48,689 bases of DNA from a virus (IMGVR_UViG_3300011113_000316:1-48689); one strand, 5' to 3'; numbered from the stretch's first letter, positions 8,444-17,782 are shown. Numbers and translations are program-made. The notes: generated by a model not told the origin, from the sequence alone.

Positions 8444-9100
8444 ATGGCAATTAATCCATACATAAACACCACATCATATAAACCAGAGCAAGATCTGGTT
8501 GAAAGTATAACTATTGAACTTATTCAAGGTGTTGGACAGAATTGTTATTATGTTCCTAGAAATTATCTATCTTTAGACAAAGTATTTGGAGAAGATCCGG
8601 GATCTTATTTTACAAAAGCATATCAATTAGAAATGTTTATAATGTCAGTAAAGCAATTTGATGGAACTGATGTTATAACTCAATTTGGATTGGAAATAAA
8701 AGATAAAGTAACATTACTTTTTGCTAGAAAAAGATTTCAACAAGAAGTTTTAAATTATGAACCTGCCATAATAAGGCCAAGAGAGGGCGATCTTATTTAT
8801 TTTCCACTTTCAAAATCACTTTTTGAAATAAACTTTGTTGAACATGAAAATCCATTGTATCCATTGGGAAAATTGTATTCTTATATGGTTACTGCAGAGT
8901 TGTTCACATACAGTTATGAAAAACTTGCAACAAATATGAATGAAATTGATAGAGTTATGACAAACACTAGAGGGTTCTCTGGATCTACCATAATTCCATT
9001 GAACAACGGTAAGGGAACTACTGCAGGAACAAATGATGTATTAGAAACAGAAGCGGCTGGCTACACGTTTGATTCAAATAATCCATTTGGACCATGCTAA
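8444..9100 (+). CDS. gp14: Neck protein gp14
   Basis: A 218-aa protein with the gp14 pattern: EQDLVESITIELIQGVGQ, the YYVPRNYLSLDKVFGED motif, and AYQLEMFIMSVKQFDG. T4 gp14 is 256 aa. It seals the portal opening with gp13 and connects to the tail terminator gp15, which is the next gene. The C-terminal tail after the LFTYSYE segment is Thr/Gly-rich and probably flexible. Order gp13-gp14-gp15-gp16-gp17 is that of T4. Confidence 0.85.
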   Translation: MAINPYINTTSYKPEQDLVESITIELIQGVGQNCYYVPRNYLSLDKVFGEDPGSYFTKAYQLEMFIMSVKQFDGTDVITQFGLEIKDKVTLLFARKRFQQEVLNYEPAIIRPREGDLIYFPLSKSLFEINFVEHENPLYPLGKLYSYMVTAELFTYSYEKLATNMNEIDRVMTNTRGFSGSTIIPLNNGKGTTAGTNDVLETEAAGYTFDSNNPFGPC

Positions 9101-9112
9101 AAAGGATAAAAA

Positions 9113-9778
9113 ATGTACGAGTATTTTTACAATAAAAATTTAAGAAAACTTGTAGTTGCATTTGGTTCTTTGTTTAGCAACATTGAAGTTGAACATAGCA
9201 ATCCAGATGGAGGAAACAATCTTAGAATACGTGTTCCCCTATCCTATGCTCCACAAGAAAAATTTGTTCAGCGTTGGCTACAACCATCATCTATAGATGA
9301 TACTACAAGAATTGAAAAGCAATTGCCAGTAATGAGTTATATTATTAATAATATAGTTCCAGATCCTTCAAGAAGAAGGAATAAATTTTCATATTCTAAG
9401 GCATACGCTGATGTTAATGGTGTATGTCAAAACACAGGAAATCAGGTTTTTCAAGAAGTTCCGGTAAATGTTAATTTCACTTTGTACATATACACGAGGC
9501 ATATTGATGATACACTACAAATAATGGAGCAAATTATTCCATATTTTAATCCAGAACATGTTGTTTCATTAACAATGAATGAGGTGAATCAAGATGTTAA
9601 TATTCCGATCATAATGGGAAATAATTCTGTTAGCGAAAGATATGACGGTGAATTATCAAACAGAAGAATAAATATATCATCGATATCATTTACAGCAAAA
9701 TCGTATATATTTGGTATAATTAAACCAATTGTAACAATTGATGATACCAATGTTTCTTCTGGAATCATAGAAGGTTGA
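9113..9778 (+). CDS. gp15: Tail terminator / sheath stabiliser gp15
   Basis: 221 aa (T4 gp15: 272). The N-terminus FYNKNLRKLVVAFGSLFSNI, then RVPLSYAPQEKFVQRW, is diagnostic: gp15 proteins open with a helix followed by 'i.VPlsYapk.k'. The middle contains NFTLYIYTRHIDDTLQIMEQI, the terminator-fold strand and helix. gp15 forms the hexameric ring topping tube and sheath and binds the neck. An AAAGGAT Shine-Dalgarno lies about 8 nt before the ATG. Confidence 0.88.
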   Translation: MYEYFYNKNLRKLVVAFGSLFSNIEVEHSNPDGGNNLRIRVPLSYAPQEKFVQRWLQPSSIDDTTRIEKQLPVMSYIINNIVPDPSRRRNKFSYSKAYADVNGVCQNTGNQVFQEVPVNVNFTLYIYTRHIDDTLQIMEQIIPYFNPEHVVSLTMNEVNQDVNIPIIMGNNSVSERYDGELSNRRINISSISFTAKSYIFGIIKPIVTIDDTNVSSGIIEG

Positions 9779-9779
9779 A

Positions 9780-10226
9780 ATGAATATTAATAAAAATTTG
9801 GCTAATTTTTTTAACGTTGATAATAAACCAATTGAAAAACAAACAAATTCCCCAGCAGGGGGCACATTTGATTTAAATAATTTTCAAAAAGACTATGAAT
9901 TAGTACAAGACAATTTAAAAAAACTTATTGGAACTGGGGATCTTGCGCTGGAAAGCGCATTAAGGGTAGCAACTGAATCCGATTCTCCAAGAGCATTTGA
10001 AGTAGTAGCAATTTTGTTGAAAACTATGTCAGATCTAAACAATAATGTTTTAGATGTGCATAAAAAAGCAAAAGATACAACTTCGTCTAAGACGGAAGTA
10101 AAACAAACAAATAATTCTGTGTTTATTGGTTCCACTAAAGATTTGCAAAACCTCTTAAATAAAGAAAGAAGTACTGATAAAGTGATTGAAGCAGAGGTAG
10201 TTAAAGATGAGCCAAAACAACAATAA
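9780..10226 (+). CDS. gp16: Terminase small subunit gp16
   Basis: 148 aa, close to T4 gp16 (164 aa). The central helical hairpin (FQKDYELVQDNLKKLIGTGDLALESALRV, then DSPRAFEVVAILLKTM) is the conserved oligomerisation core of T4-type small terminases. The flanking tails are polar and low in complexity. gp16 regulates gp17 ATPase and nuclease action on concatemeric DNA. The gene overlaps gp17 by 20 nt, as expected for coupled terminase subunits. Confidence 0.85.
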   Translation: MNINKNLANFFNVDNKPIEKQTNSPAGGTFDLNNFQKDYELVQDNLKKLIGTGDLALESALRVATESDSPRAFEVVAILLKTMSDLNNNVLDVHKKAKDTTSSKTEVKQTNNSVFIGSTKDLQNLLNKERSTDKVIEAEVVKDEPKQQ

Positions 10227-11853
10227 TCAAGGTTATAGAAACAACCCAAAACTAAAACCTCCCGGTGTAGAAATATCGTATACAAAAGAACAGTTAGAAG
10301 AATATGTAAAATGTGCTAATGATCCGGTATATTTTTGTAGCAAATATGTAAAAGTAAAAACTCTTGATAAAGGTGTAATGCCATTTGAGTTATACGATTA
10401 TCAACAAAGATTTGTAAAAACAATCCATGAAAATAGATTTACAATTTCAAAATGGCCCCGCCAATCTGGTAAATCTACATCGGTAATTGGTTATATAACA
10501 CATTATGTAACTTTTAATCAATCTGTAAGTTGTGCTATTCTTGCCAACAAACTGAAGACAGCAAAGGACGAACTATTTGCTAAGTTGCAATTGGCTTATG
10601 AGAACCTACCGCATTTTCTGCAACAAGGGGTCGTAGAATGGAATAAGACTAGTTTTAAATTAGAAAATGGGTCTAGGGTTGTCTGCGATGCAACATCGTC
10701 CTCGGCCATTCGTGGTGGCTCCTACAACCTCCTACTATTAGATGAATACGCCTTCTTGCCTTCACATATTGCAGAAGAATTCTATTCATCCACATATCCA
10801 ACCATTTCTGCTGGTTTAACAACAAAACTTATTATTGTTTCTACTCCCAATGGAATGAATCACTTTCATAAACTTTGGGTGGATGCAAATAGACCCGAAG
10901 GACATAAACTCAAAAATAAGTTTGTGCCTATAGAAGTTAGTTGGAGAGAAGTTCCAATAACTCCGGGTGGCCCAAAAAGGGATGATGTATGGGCAGCAGA
11001 ACAGATAGCAAATACTAGTGAAGAGCAATTCCAGCAAGAATATGGTTGTAGTTTCTTAGGATCTTCAAATACCCTTATATCATCAACAAAACTAAATGTT
11101 CTTGCCCCTGAAGAATTTTTATCTGAAGATTCTGATGGTCTTAGAATCTTTGAAGAACCTAAAAAAGACAGTATATATTTTTTACAAGCAGATGTTGCTA
11201 GAGGGCAGGGATCTGATTATTCGGCATTTACTGTAATTGATGGTTCTTCTTCTCCATATAGGGTAGTTGCTTCATACAAAAACAATATTGTTAGCCCATT
11301 TAATTTTCCTATGGTAATAAAGAAAGTTGCTGAAAGATATAATAATGCCTATGTTTTGGTCGAGACAAACGACATAGGAGGACAGATATCTTCAATTTTA
11401 TACAATGATTTGGAATATGAAAATTTATTAATGACAAAGATTATGGGAAGAAAGGGTCAAGTATTATCCCAAGGATTTGCAAATGGAAAAAGTGAAATGG
11501 GTCTAAGGACCACAGCACAAACAAAAAAATTGGGGTGTTCCATATTCAAACGGTTGGTAGAAGAAGATAAAATACTACTCAATGATGAAAGAATCATTCA
11601 AGAATTGATGACATTTATATCAAAATCTAATACATATAAGGCAGACGATGGCCACCATGATGACTTAGTAATGACACTTGTATTCTTTTCTTGGCTATCT
11701 CGACAAGAATATTATACTGATTTAATTGAGACTGCTAAGTTAAATCATAACGCAGAGCCACAAGAAGATGAAAATTATACATTTATGTTATCAAATACAG
11801 AAAACGATGATGATAAATTTTCAGATGGATCAGTTATATGGTATCCCGCATAA
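10207..11853 (+). CDS. gp17: Terminase large subunit gp17 (packaging ATPase and nuclease)
   Basis: 548 aa (T4: 610), mainly lacking N-terminal residues. ATPase domain: Walker A RQSGKST at 85-91, Walker B NLLLLDEYAF at 174-183 with catalytic Glu180, coupling motif VSTPNG at 211-216. RNase H-like nuclease domain: Asp329 in QADVARGQGSDYSAF, Glu386 in VETND and Asp485/486 in GHHDD, equivalent to the T4 catalytic triad. It powers DNA translocation through the gp20 portal and makes headful cuts. Confidence 0.95.
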   Translation: MSQNNNNQGYRNNPKLKPPGVEISYTKEQLEEYVKCANDPVYFCSKYVKVKTLDKGVMPFELYDYQQRFVKTIHENRFTISKWPRQSGKSTSVIGYITHYVTFNQSVSCAILANKLKTAKDELFAKLQLAYENLPHFLQQGVVEWNKTSFKLENGSRVVCDATSSSAIRGGSYNLLLLDEYAFLPSHIAEEFYSSTYPTISAGLTTKLIIVSTPNGMNHFHKLWVDANRPEGHKLKNKFVPIEVSWREVPITPGGPKRDDVWAAEQIANTSEEQFQQEYGCSFLGSSNTLISSTKLNVLAPEEFLSEDSDGLRIFEEPKKDSIYFLQADVARGQGSDYSAFTVIDGSSSPYRVVASYKNNIVSPFNFPMVIKKVAERYNNAYVLVETNDIGGQISSILYNDLEYENLLMTKIMGRKGQVLSQGFANGKSEMGLRTTAQTKKLGCSIFKRLVEEDKILLNDERIIQELMTFISKSNTYKADDGHHDDLVMTLVFFSWLSRQEYYTDLIETAKLNHNAEPQEDENYTFMLSNTENDDDKFSDGSVIWYPA

Positions 11854-11857
11854 AAAT

Positions 11858-11865
11858 TATAAATA
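11858..11865 (+). promoter_or_regulatory. Late promoter box TATAAATA for the tail sheath gene
   Basis: Perfect T4 late consensus in the short gap after the terminase gene, 24 nt before the gp18 ATG. An AAAGGG Shine-Dalgarno lies in between (about 11878-11884), so this is a conventional late promoter with a leader. Confidence 0.8.
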
Positions 11866-11889
11866 AATTAGCAGATATAAAGGGTAAAT

Positions 11890-13248
11890 ATGCCAAATCC
11901 AAGTTTATCATCTTTCGTAGCACCAACAGCTTACAATAAGCTACCAACACAATCATTGCCATTTGTAACAGGATTTATTCCGGGTGTCAATGGGGGTCAA
12001 ACTTATTATAATTATAGCGCACCAATTTTTTCAGGAGATGCTGGAGCCGCATCAAATGATCCTGGTGGTTTATTTGGATGGCTTTTATATGCGAGGTATT
12101 TAAATGGAAGTGGTGCAACTACAGATACCTATATTGAATATATAAATTCTAGAAGTCTTGTATCGGATTTAAATTTACTTGGTGGAGGATTTAAAGTTGT
12201 AAATGGAGTTGTTACAGCATTTTCAGGCACAACTTATGCTTTAGTTTCAACACCATCCCAGGGTGGTACTTATGGGTTTTTCTTAAATACAAATAATATT
12301 GTGTCTGGAAAAACCTATGGAAATGATTTTTTACTTGCTTTGGATTATTTGGCATACGGAAGTCCGCTAGTAATAGCAGGAACAACAGCAGGTCTAAATG
12401 ATTATCAATTAGAAAATAATACCACAATAGATGCATTAATTGGAAGCACTGCAAATCCAGTTTTATGTTCCTGGCTACAAAATAATCCATATGCATTTGG
12501 AATATTCCCAACTATTCCTGATTCTACCGGACAAATTGGTGCAGGCAACACCATGGCAAATTATACAAGTTTTGTTGGCGCAACCCTAGCATCCTCTGGA
12601 AGTACTTTTTCTACTAGAATTATAAATGTACGTGGTGTAAAAGGATTTTATGAAGTATCAACAGAATCGCTAGTTCCAAATACTAGTATTACACAATATT
12701 TTTTACCAAGTGTGGCTGATGTTGCAGGATTTATGTCTAAAGCAAAAAACTCTAATACTTTATATACCAGCCCAGCAGGAAGTGAAAATGCAGTTCCGTT
12801 AAATGGAATGGTTTTAAACGGTGTAGAATGGACAAATGACTCATTAAAAACTATTTTAACAAATAATAGAGTAAATTATTTTTTAAATTATATAAACACA
12901 TTCTTAGGAAAAGATTTAGTAGGTGCAACTGCAAATTCGTCTGCTTCTACAAGTCTTGATAGAATTGGTCCAAACAGTCTAAAAATTCAAATACAAAAAG
13001 ATGTATCGGACATTGCTTTGAAATATTTGTTTACTATAAACAATGCATCAACAAGAGGTTTAGTACTTACGGATGTTCAAAGTTATCTTAATAAATTGAC
13101 TACTTTTATAGATCCAGCATCTACCCAAATTGTTTGTGATGAAACAAATGGCAATGTAGATAATACAAATGCCCTATATATAACAGTTATTGTCAAACCA
13201 ATAGCGTCTGTGGATACCTTCACAGTAAATGTATCTCTGGTAGCATAA
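11890..13248 (+). CDS. gp18: Contractile tail sheath protein gp18
   Basis: 452 aa, recognisable as a sheath subunit from the C-terminal domain: DVSDIALKYLFTINNASTRG, QSYLNKLTTFIDPAST, VCDETNGNVDNTNALYITVIVKP. That is the conserved 'R...i......~l~fe.N.......v...v..~L..l...G.l....V.cD..nN' core. T4 gp18 is 659 aa; the variable outer domains are reduced here. It leads the sheath-tube operon under its own late promoter, consistent with the high copy number needed. Confidence 0.85.
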   Translation: MPNPSLSSFVAPTAYNKLPTQSLPFVTGFIPGVNGGQTYYNYSAPIFSGDAGAASNDPGGLFGWLLYARYLNGSGATTDTYIEYINSRSLVSDLNLLGGGFKVVNGVVTAFSGTTYALVSTPSQGGTYGFFLNTNNIVSGKTYGNDFLLALDYLAYGSPLVIAGTTAGLNDYQLENNTTIDALIGSTANPVLCSWLQNNPYAFGIFPTIPDSTGQIGAGNTMANYTSFVGATLASSGSTFSTRIINVRGVKGFYEVSTESLVPNTSITQYFLPSVADVAGFMSKAKNSNTLYTSPAGSENAVPLNGMVLNGVEWTNDSLKTILTNNRVNYFLNYINTFLGKDLVGATANSSASTSLDRIGPNSLKIQIQKDVSDIALKYLFTINNASTRGLVLTDVQSYLNKLTTFIDPASTQIVCDETNGNVDNTNALYITVIVKPIASVDTFTVNVSLVA

Positions 13249-13249
13249 T

Positions 13250-13846
13250 ATGAGTAACTTTAATAGCATAGGCACTTTTAAAACAAATTTTAAAGGCGGA
13301 ACCCGCCCAAACAGATTTAGTGTCATTGCAACATGGCCTCCAAATATTGGTGCTTCAAATGTTTTGGCTATGAATAAAGTAACAACATTTAAAATTTCTT
13401 CTGCAGAATTTCCAGAATCGACCGTTAACAGTATAAATACGTTTTATAGAGGAAGAAAAATAAATTTTGCAGGAGACAGACAATATAGTCCATGGACGAT
13501 AACAGTGTTGGACGATACTGATGATTATTCTTTATGGAAAATATTTCATAAATGGATAGAAAAAATTGATGGACACCAATCACATTTGTATGCAGGTACT
13601 CCAGATTTTGATTATTCATCCCATCAGACAACATTTACTTTAAACCAATATGGATTAAATGGTGGAGCAAATAATGGTATAGAGGGAGATAGCGGAATAA
13701 GAACAATAAAATTATGGAATGTTTGGCCAATAAGTGTAGAACCATTTCCATTAAATATGGGTGACGGATCATATGTGGAATTTTCAGTAAGATTGGTGTT
13801 TGATTACATTTCCTTTGAGGGCGACACAATTACTTCTCTTACATAA
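13250..13846 (+). CDS. gp19: Tail tube protein gp19 (first copy)
   Basis: 198 aa. The N-terminus has FKTNFKGGTRPNRFSVIAT, typical of gp19. The middle reads INTFYRGRKINFAGDRQYSPWTITVLDD, in which 'R....~~GdR....w~~tv~nD' is conserved in T4-type tubes. It forms the inner tube inside the sheath and starts 1 nt after gp18 stops. A second, related protein follows immediately (FKNNFSGGTRKNRF), so tube duty may be shared or one copy may be a specialised ring. Confidence 0.87.
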   Translation: MSNFNSIGTFKTNFKGGTRPNRFSVIATWPPNIGASNVLAMNKVTTFKISSAEFPESTVNSINTFYRGRKINFAGDRQYSPWTITVLDDTDDYSLWKIFHKWIEKIDGHQSHLYAGTPDFDYSSHQTTFTLNQYGLNGGANNGIEGDSGIRTIKLWNVWPISVEPFPLNMGDGSYVEFSVRLVFDYISFEGDTITSLT

Positions 13847-13870
13847 GCCAATATAAATTGGAGATAAAAA

Positions 13871-14455
13871 ATGTCTTTAACAGATTTTAAAAACAATTTT
13901 AGTGGCGGAACCAGAAAAAACAGATTTTATATTTCTGGAAGTTTTCCTGGTGGAAGTTTTACAAAAGTTCACGTAACATCAACTTCAATGCCTTCAGTAG
14001 TTTCTATTTCTACAGAATATAACCATTTTGGTCGTGTTTGGAGATACCCCGGAGAAAAGGACTATACACACAACTGGTCTTTTACAGTATTAGATGATTA
14101 TCAGCAAGGAAATAATACAGTAAATTTGTGGAGACAATTTCAAAGTTGGCAAAATTTGATAAATGATCACGAAACAAATAAATCTAAAATGATAACAGCA
14201 ACGGGTACTTATAAACAAGATAATATTACAATTTATCAATTAGGTATTAATGGTGAGGAATCTGGAAAACCCATTAAAAAATTTATTTTAAATGGATGCT
14301 GGCCCGTAAAAATAAACCCAATTAAATTTAGAATGTCAAATGCAAGCGCACTTAATGAATTTATTGTAACCCTTCAATGGGATAGTATAGAAATAGGTGG
14401 AGTTACCGCACCATTTGCAGGTGGAGACTCCACAACCCCCTTGGATTTTAGTTGA
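13871..14455 (+). CDS. Second gp19-like tail tube protein
   Basis: 194 aa, clearly paralogous to the preceding tube protein: FKNNFSGGTRKNRFYISGSF at the N-terminus, then YNHFGRVWRYPGEKDYTHNWSFTVLDD and a NLWRQFQSWQNLINDHETNKS helix. A GGAG Shine-Dalgarno lies about 10 nt before the ATG, with a weak late-box-like ATATAAAT just before it. Tandem gp19-like genes are known in some T4-like phages. This copy may be the main tube subunit or a minor component at one tube end. Confidence 0.8.
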   Translation: MSLTDFKNNFSGGTRKNRFYISGSFPGGSFTKVHVTSTSMPSVVSISTEYNHFGRVWRYPGEKDYTHNWSFTVLDDYQQGNNTVNLWRQFQSWQNLINDHETNKSKMITATGTYKQDNITIYQLGINGEESGKPIKKFILNGCWPVKINPIKFRMSNASALNEFIVTLQWDSIEIGGVTAPFAGGDSTTPLDFS

Positions 14456-14475
14456 TTTTTAATTAGAAAGATAAT

Positions 14476-16056
14476 ATGGAAATTGATATTTTTGGATTTC
14501 AGTTCGGAAAAAAGAAGCCCACAAAGCAAGAAAAAGAAAATCTAGCTTTACAAGCATTTACTGCACCTGAACAATTTGATGGTACAACCACCATTGAAGC
14601 GGGGGGTATATTTGGAACCTCTTGGGATTATTCAAATCCAAGAGATGAGTCTAGTTATACAGTTCAATACAGAAATATGTCTATGTATCCTGAAATGGAC
14701 AATGCCATAGACGAAATTACAAATGCTTCAGTAGTTCCGGGAACAGATGGAAAGCCCGTTAAAATAGATTTGGAAAGTCTTCCTTTATCTCCAAATATTA
14801 AAACAAAAATTTATAGAGAGTTTGATATTATTTTACATCTTTTAGATTTTAAACACAAGAGTTATGAAATTTTTAGAAGATGGTATATTGACTCAAAATT
14901 ATTTTATAATCTAGTAATAGACCGAGACCTACCAAACGAGGGAATAAAAGAAATCATTCCTTTAGATCCGTTAAAAGTTAAAAAAGTAAGAAAAGTAACA
15001 AAACAAATGGAACGCGTTGAAGGAATGCATGTTCCATTAATTAAAGATGTAGAAGAATACTTTTTGTATACAAATACAGATAAAGATTCATATATCTCAA
15101 CTGGTCCCGGTGGATTAAAACTCAGCACAGACAGCGTTGTTTATGTGCCATCTGGAATTATAGATTTGAATTCAAAACGTGTTTTGGGCTATATGCACAA
15201 AGCAATTCGTCCAATGAATATGTTAAGACAACTAGAAGATGCTCTTCTAGTTTACCGCATTGCTCGCGCACCTGAACGTAGAATCTTTTATGTAGACGTA
15301 GGATCAATGCCAAAGCAAAAGGCAGAGCAATACATGCGGGACATGATGAGTCGTTTCCGCAATCAGATTAGTTATAATCAAGCAACTGGCGAAATTCGTG
15401 ACCAAAAGAATCATCTTTCAGTTCTTGAAGATTATTGGTTACCAAGAAGAGAAGGATCAAAAGGAACTGAGATTGCAACTCTTGCAGGAGCTCAATCAAC
15501 TTCACAAATTGAAGACGTAGAATATTTTAAGAAAAAGTTATACAGTGCATTAAATGTGCCTATGAGTAGATTGCAATCAGAATCTACCGGATTTAATATG
15601 GGAAGAAGCACTGAAATATCAAGAGAAGAAATAAAATTCTACAAGTTTGTGGAAAGAATTCGTCATCAGTTTTCAAAATTATTTTTGGATATTTTGAGAG
15701 TACAGCTAATTCTAAAAGGTGTAATTACCGAGGAAGATTGGAAAGAACTAAGAAACGAAATTAATATAAAGTTCAATACCGACAATTATTTCTGGGATCT
15801 AAAGGAATCAGAAATTCTTGCAGAAAGACTAAAAGCAATTAGTATAGTCGAACCATATATTGGAAAGTATTTCTCAACAAACTACATCAGAAAAAATATT
15901 TTGAAAAATACTGATGATGAAATACAAACTATTAACAGAGAGATGGAAGTTGATAAAGCAAGAATGCAGCAAGAACAAATGCAACAGATGATGATGCAAC
16001 AGGCCGCTCAAATGGGCGGTCAACAGCCACCACCTGAAGGGGCTCCACCACAATGA
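14476..16056 (+). CDS. gp20: Portal protein gp20
   Basis: 526 aa, the same size as T4 gp20 (524). Diagnostic stretches include SSYTVQYRNMSMYPEMDNAI near residue 60, DPLKVKKVRKV, a LRQLEDALLVYRIARAPERR helix, FYVDVGSMPKQKAEQYM, and NVPMSRLQSES. The C-terminus is Gln/Met/Pro-rich. The dodecameric portal nucleates the head, conducts DNA and binds the gp17 motor. The order gp20-core-gp21-gp22-gp23 is the T4 head operon. Confidence 0.95.
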   Translation: MEIDIFGFQFGKKKPTKQEKENLALQAFTAPEQFDGTTTIEAGGIFGTSWDYSNPRDESSYTVQYRNMSMYPEMDNAIDEITNASVVPGTDGKPVKIDLESLPLSPNIKTKIYREFDIILHLLDFKHKSYEIFRRWYIDSKLFYNLVIDRDLPNEGIKEIIPLDPLKVKKVRKVTKQMERVEGMHVPLIKDVEEYFLYTNTDKDSYISTGPGGLKLSTDSVVYVPSGIIDLNSKRVLGYMHKAIRPMNMLRQLEDALLVYRIARAPERRIFYVDVGSMPKQKAEQYMRDMMSRFRNQISYNQATGEIRDQKNHLSVLEDYWLPRREGSKGTEIATLAGAQSTSQIEDVEYFKKKLYSALNVPMSRLQSESTGFNMGRSTEISREEIKFYKFVERIRHQFSKLFLDILRVQLILKGVITEEDWKELRNEINIKFNTDNYFWDLKESEILAERLKAISIVEPYIGKYFSTNYIRKNILKNTDDEIQTINREMEVDKARMQQEQMQQMMMQQAAQMGGQQPPPEGAPPQ

Positions 16057-16469
16057 CAACTACAATAAAAAATTTATTGGAAAATGGAATTAGAGGTCTA
16101 GCAAATTTAGATGAGGATTATTTTAAAGAAAATATAACTCACGCCATTGCTTTTAAATTAAATGAAAGTTTAAAAGAAACATACGCAGAAACTTTAAAAA
16201 ATTTATTTCATAAAACAGAAAATACCAATTATACTAAAGATATTGTTGAATTTATAGATTTTGTTGAAAATTTTAGAGATGGAAAATATAAATTTAAAAA
16301 TAATAGTGTACTAAATATAAATGAGTCTCAAATGCAGACAATAAAGGAGCTTTTTGATTTTTTATCTCCAAAAAACAGAGAAACAATGGCAAGAGAAGTT
16401 CTAGAAGACTGCAATAATTTTAAAAATCACATAGAATTCTACAATAAAGTAAAAGGTTTAATAAAATGA
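16053..16469 (+). CDS. Putative prohead core protein (gp67/gp68 position)
   Basis: 138 aa, helical and charged (e.g. HAIAFKLNESLKETYAETLKNLF, MQTIKELFDFLSPKNRETM). I do not recognise the family with confidence. It lies between portal and prohead protease, coupled by ATGA to both neighbours, exactly where T4 has the small internal core proteins gp67 and gp68. A scaffold-core role is an inference from position and helical composition. Confidence 0.5.
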   Translation: MTTTIKNLLENGIRGLANLDEDYFKENITHAIAFKLNESLKETYAETLKNLFHKTENTNYTKDIVEFIDFVENFRDGKYKFKNNSVLNINESQMQTIKELFDFLSPKNRETMAREVLEDCNNFKNHIEFYNKVKGLIK

Positions 16470-16627
16470 AGAACAGAACAAGACAAATGATAAAAGATGT
16501 AATTCAAGAAAATGCAGTTGCTTTCAAGGAAAGCACTGCAAAAGCATTGTATTGCAAAATTGCAAAAAGACTTGATGAGCAATACAAAGCAATTTCTCAA
16601 AATGTTTTCAAGAGCAATAAACAATGA
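16466..16627 (+). CDS. Small basic prohead core-like protein (53 aa)
   Basis: A 53-aa frame linked by ATGA overlaps to both the gene before it and gp21. It is helical and basic (FKESTAKALYCKIAKRLDEQ, then ISQNVFK). Small proteins of this type between gp20 and gp21 in T4-like phages are prohead core components; T4 gp67 or gp68 would be the functional counterpart. The perfect coupling on both sides argues it is real despite its size. Confidence 0.6.
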   Translation: MKNRTRQMIKDVIQENAVAFKESTAKALYCKIAKRLDEQYKAISQNVFKSNKQ

Positions 16628-17268
16628 AACTAATAACAGAATTAACTGAAGACATCAAATATATCAAAGAAAATATTGGAAATGGTGAAAAAACCTACTT
16701 TATTGAAGGTGTTTTCATGCAATCCGATACAAAGAATAAAAATGGTCGTATATATCCCCAAGGAACTCTCTTAAAAGAGTGCAAGAGATATATAAACGAA
16801 TATGTAAATAAAGGCCGTGCTTTGGGTGAATTAAACCATCCAACTGGCCCTACAGTAAACCTTGATCGTGTTTCTCACATTGTAAAAGAACTCTATGAAG
16901 ATGGTAAAAATGTATATGGAAAAGCTAAAGTCCTTGACACTCCAATGGGCAAAATTGTTAAAAACCTCATTGATGAAGGTGCTCAATTGGGCGTATCAAC
17001 TCGTGGAATGGGTTCTCTCAAAGCTAAAAACGGGTATCAAGAAGTTCAAGAAGACTTCATGTTAGCAGCAATTGATATTGTTGCTGACCCATCAGCACCA
17101 AATGCCTTTGTAAACGGAATCATGGAAGGTCGCGAATGGGTTTTCCAAAATGGTCTGTGGTCGGAAAGACAACTTGAAAATTCTAGAAGAATGATCCATA
17201 ATTCTTCAAAAAGAAAATTAAATGAAAATATTGTAAAAGTATTCAATGAATACTTTAAAAATCTATGA
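16624..17268 (+). CDS. gp21: Prohead core scaffold protease gp21
   Basis: 214 aa (T4: 212). The S78-type serine protease signature is visible: catalytic His72 in LGELNHPTGP and Ser125 in QLGVSTRGMG, with FIEGVFMQSDTKNKNGRIYP near the N-terminus. gp21 matures the prohead by cutting gp22, core proteins and the major capsid protein after (L/I)-X-Glu sites. It overlaps both neighbours by 4 nt. Confidence 0.93.
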   Translation: MKLITELTEDIKYIKENIGNGEKTYFIEGVFMQSDTKNKNGRIYPQGTLLKECKRYINEYVNKGRALGELNHPTGPTVNLDRVSHIVKELYEDGKNVYGKAKVLDTPMGKIVKNLIDEGAQLGVSTRGMGSLKAKNGYQEVQEDFMLAAIDIVADPSAPNAFVNGIMEGREWVFQNGLWSERQLENSRRMIHNSSKRKLNENIVKVFNEYFKNL

Positions 17269-17762
17269 TAGAAGATAAAGTTAAAAATATTCTTATAGAA
17301 TGCCTCAATGAAAACATTAAAATTGAAGGCATGATTATGAAATATAATTTGTATGAGCAAACTGTAGGAACCGGAGGTACTGGTGGTCCTGCTGGCTCAA
17401 CTGGCGGTCCTGCCGGAGGTACGGGTGGTAGTGGACGCACAGGCGGAAGCAACCCCACCGGCCCATCAAATTATAAAAAACCAAGAGTAATTCCTAAAGC
17501 AAAACCATTTATTCCAAATCCCATGGAAGAATTAACATACAAGGCTTTAAATGCAGTCTCAGATGCTGGGGAATTGGGATTATCTTTAGGTATGGTAAAT
17601 CAGTTTAGTAATATGTTCAGTAGAGCTCTTGAAGTTACTGGGTTAGAAAATTCATACTTAATGCAAACAATAAAGAAAAATTTAGAAAATATTGTTCCCA
17701 ATCAAGAGGCTTTAAGAAAAGAAGGTATGGGATATACAAAAGGCCCAAATAAAATAGTTTAA
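17265..17762 (+). CDS. Unknown head-operon protein with Gly/Thr/Pro-rich linker
   Basis: 165 aa, not recognised. Three parts: a short acidic/hydrophobic N-terminus; a linker at about residues 35-70 made of Gly, Thr, Pro, Ala and Ser; and a predicted helical C-terminal half (ELTYKALNAVSDAGELGLSL, SRALEVTGLENSYLMQTI). It is coupled to gp21 by ATGA and precedes the scaffold gene, so it may be a core or internal head protein. An alternative start at Met23 would leave out the first helix. Confidence 0.55.
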   Translation: MIEDKVKNILIECLNENIKIEGMIMKYNLYEQTVGTGGTGGPAGSTGGPAGGTGGSGRTGGSNPTGPSNYKKPRVIPKAKPFIPNPMEELTYKALNAVSDAGELGLSLGMVNQFSNMFSRALEVTGLENSYLMQTIKKNLENIVPNQEALRKEGMGYTKGPNKIV

Positions 17763-17774
17763 AATTTATTTTAC

Positions 17775-17782
17775 ACTAAATA
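17775..17782 (+). promoter_or_regulatory. Late promoter-like box ACTAAATA for gp22
   Basis: ACTAAATA differs from TATAAATA at the first three positions but recurs, as ACTAAATAAT, in the same place before gp23. An AAGGAT Shine-Dalgarno follows about 10 nt before the gp22 ATG. Confidence 0.5.

Noticed and set aside
9951-9970. Short hairpin TGCGCT/AGCGCA in gp16
   Set aside because: Only 6 bp with no associated signal; within chance expectation.
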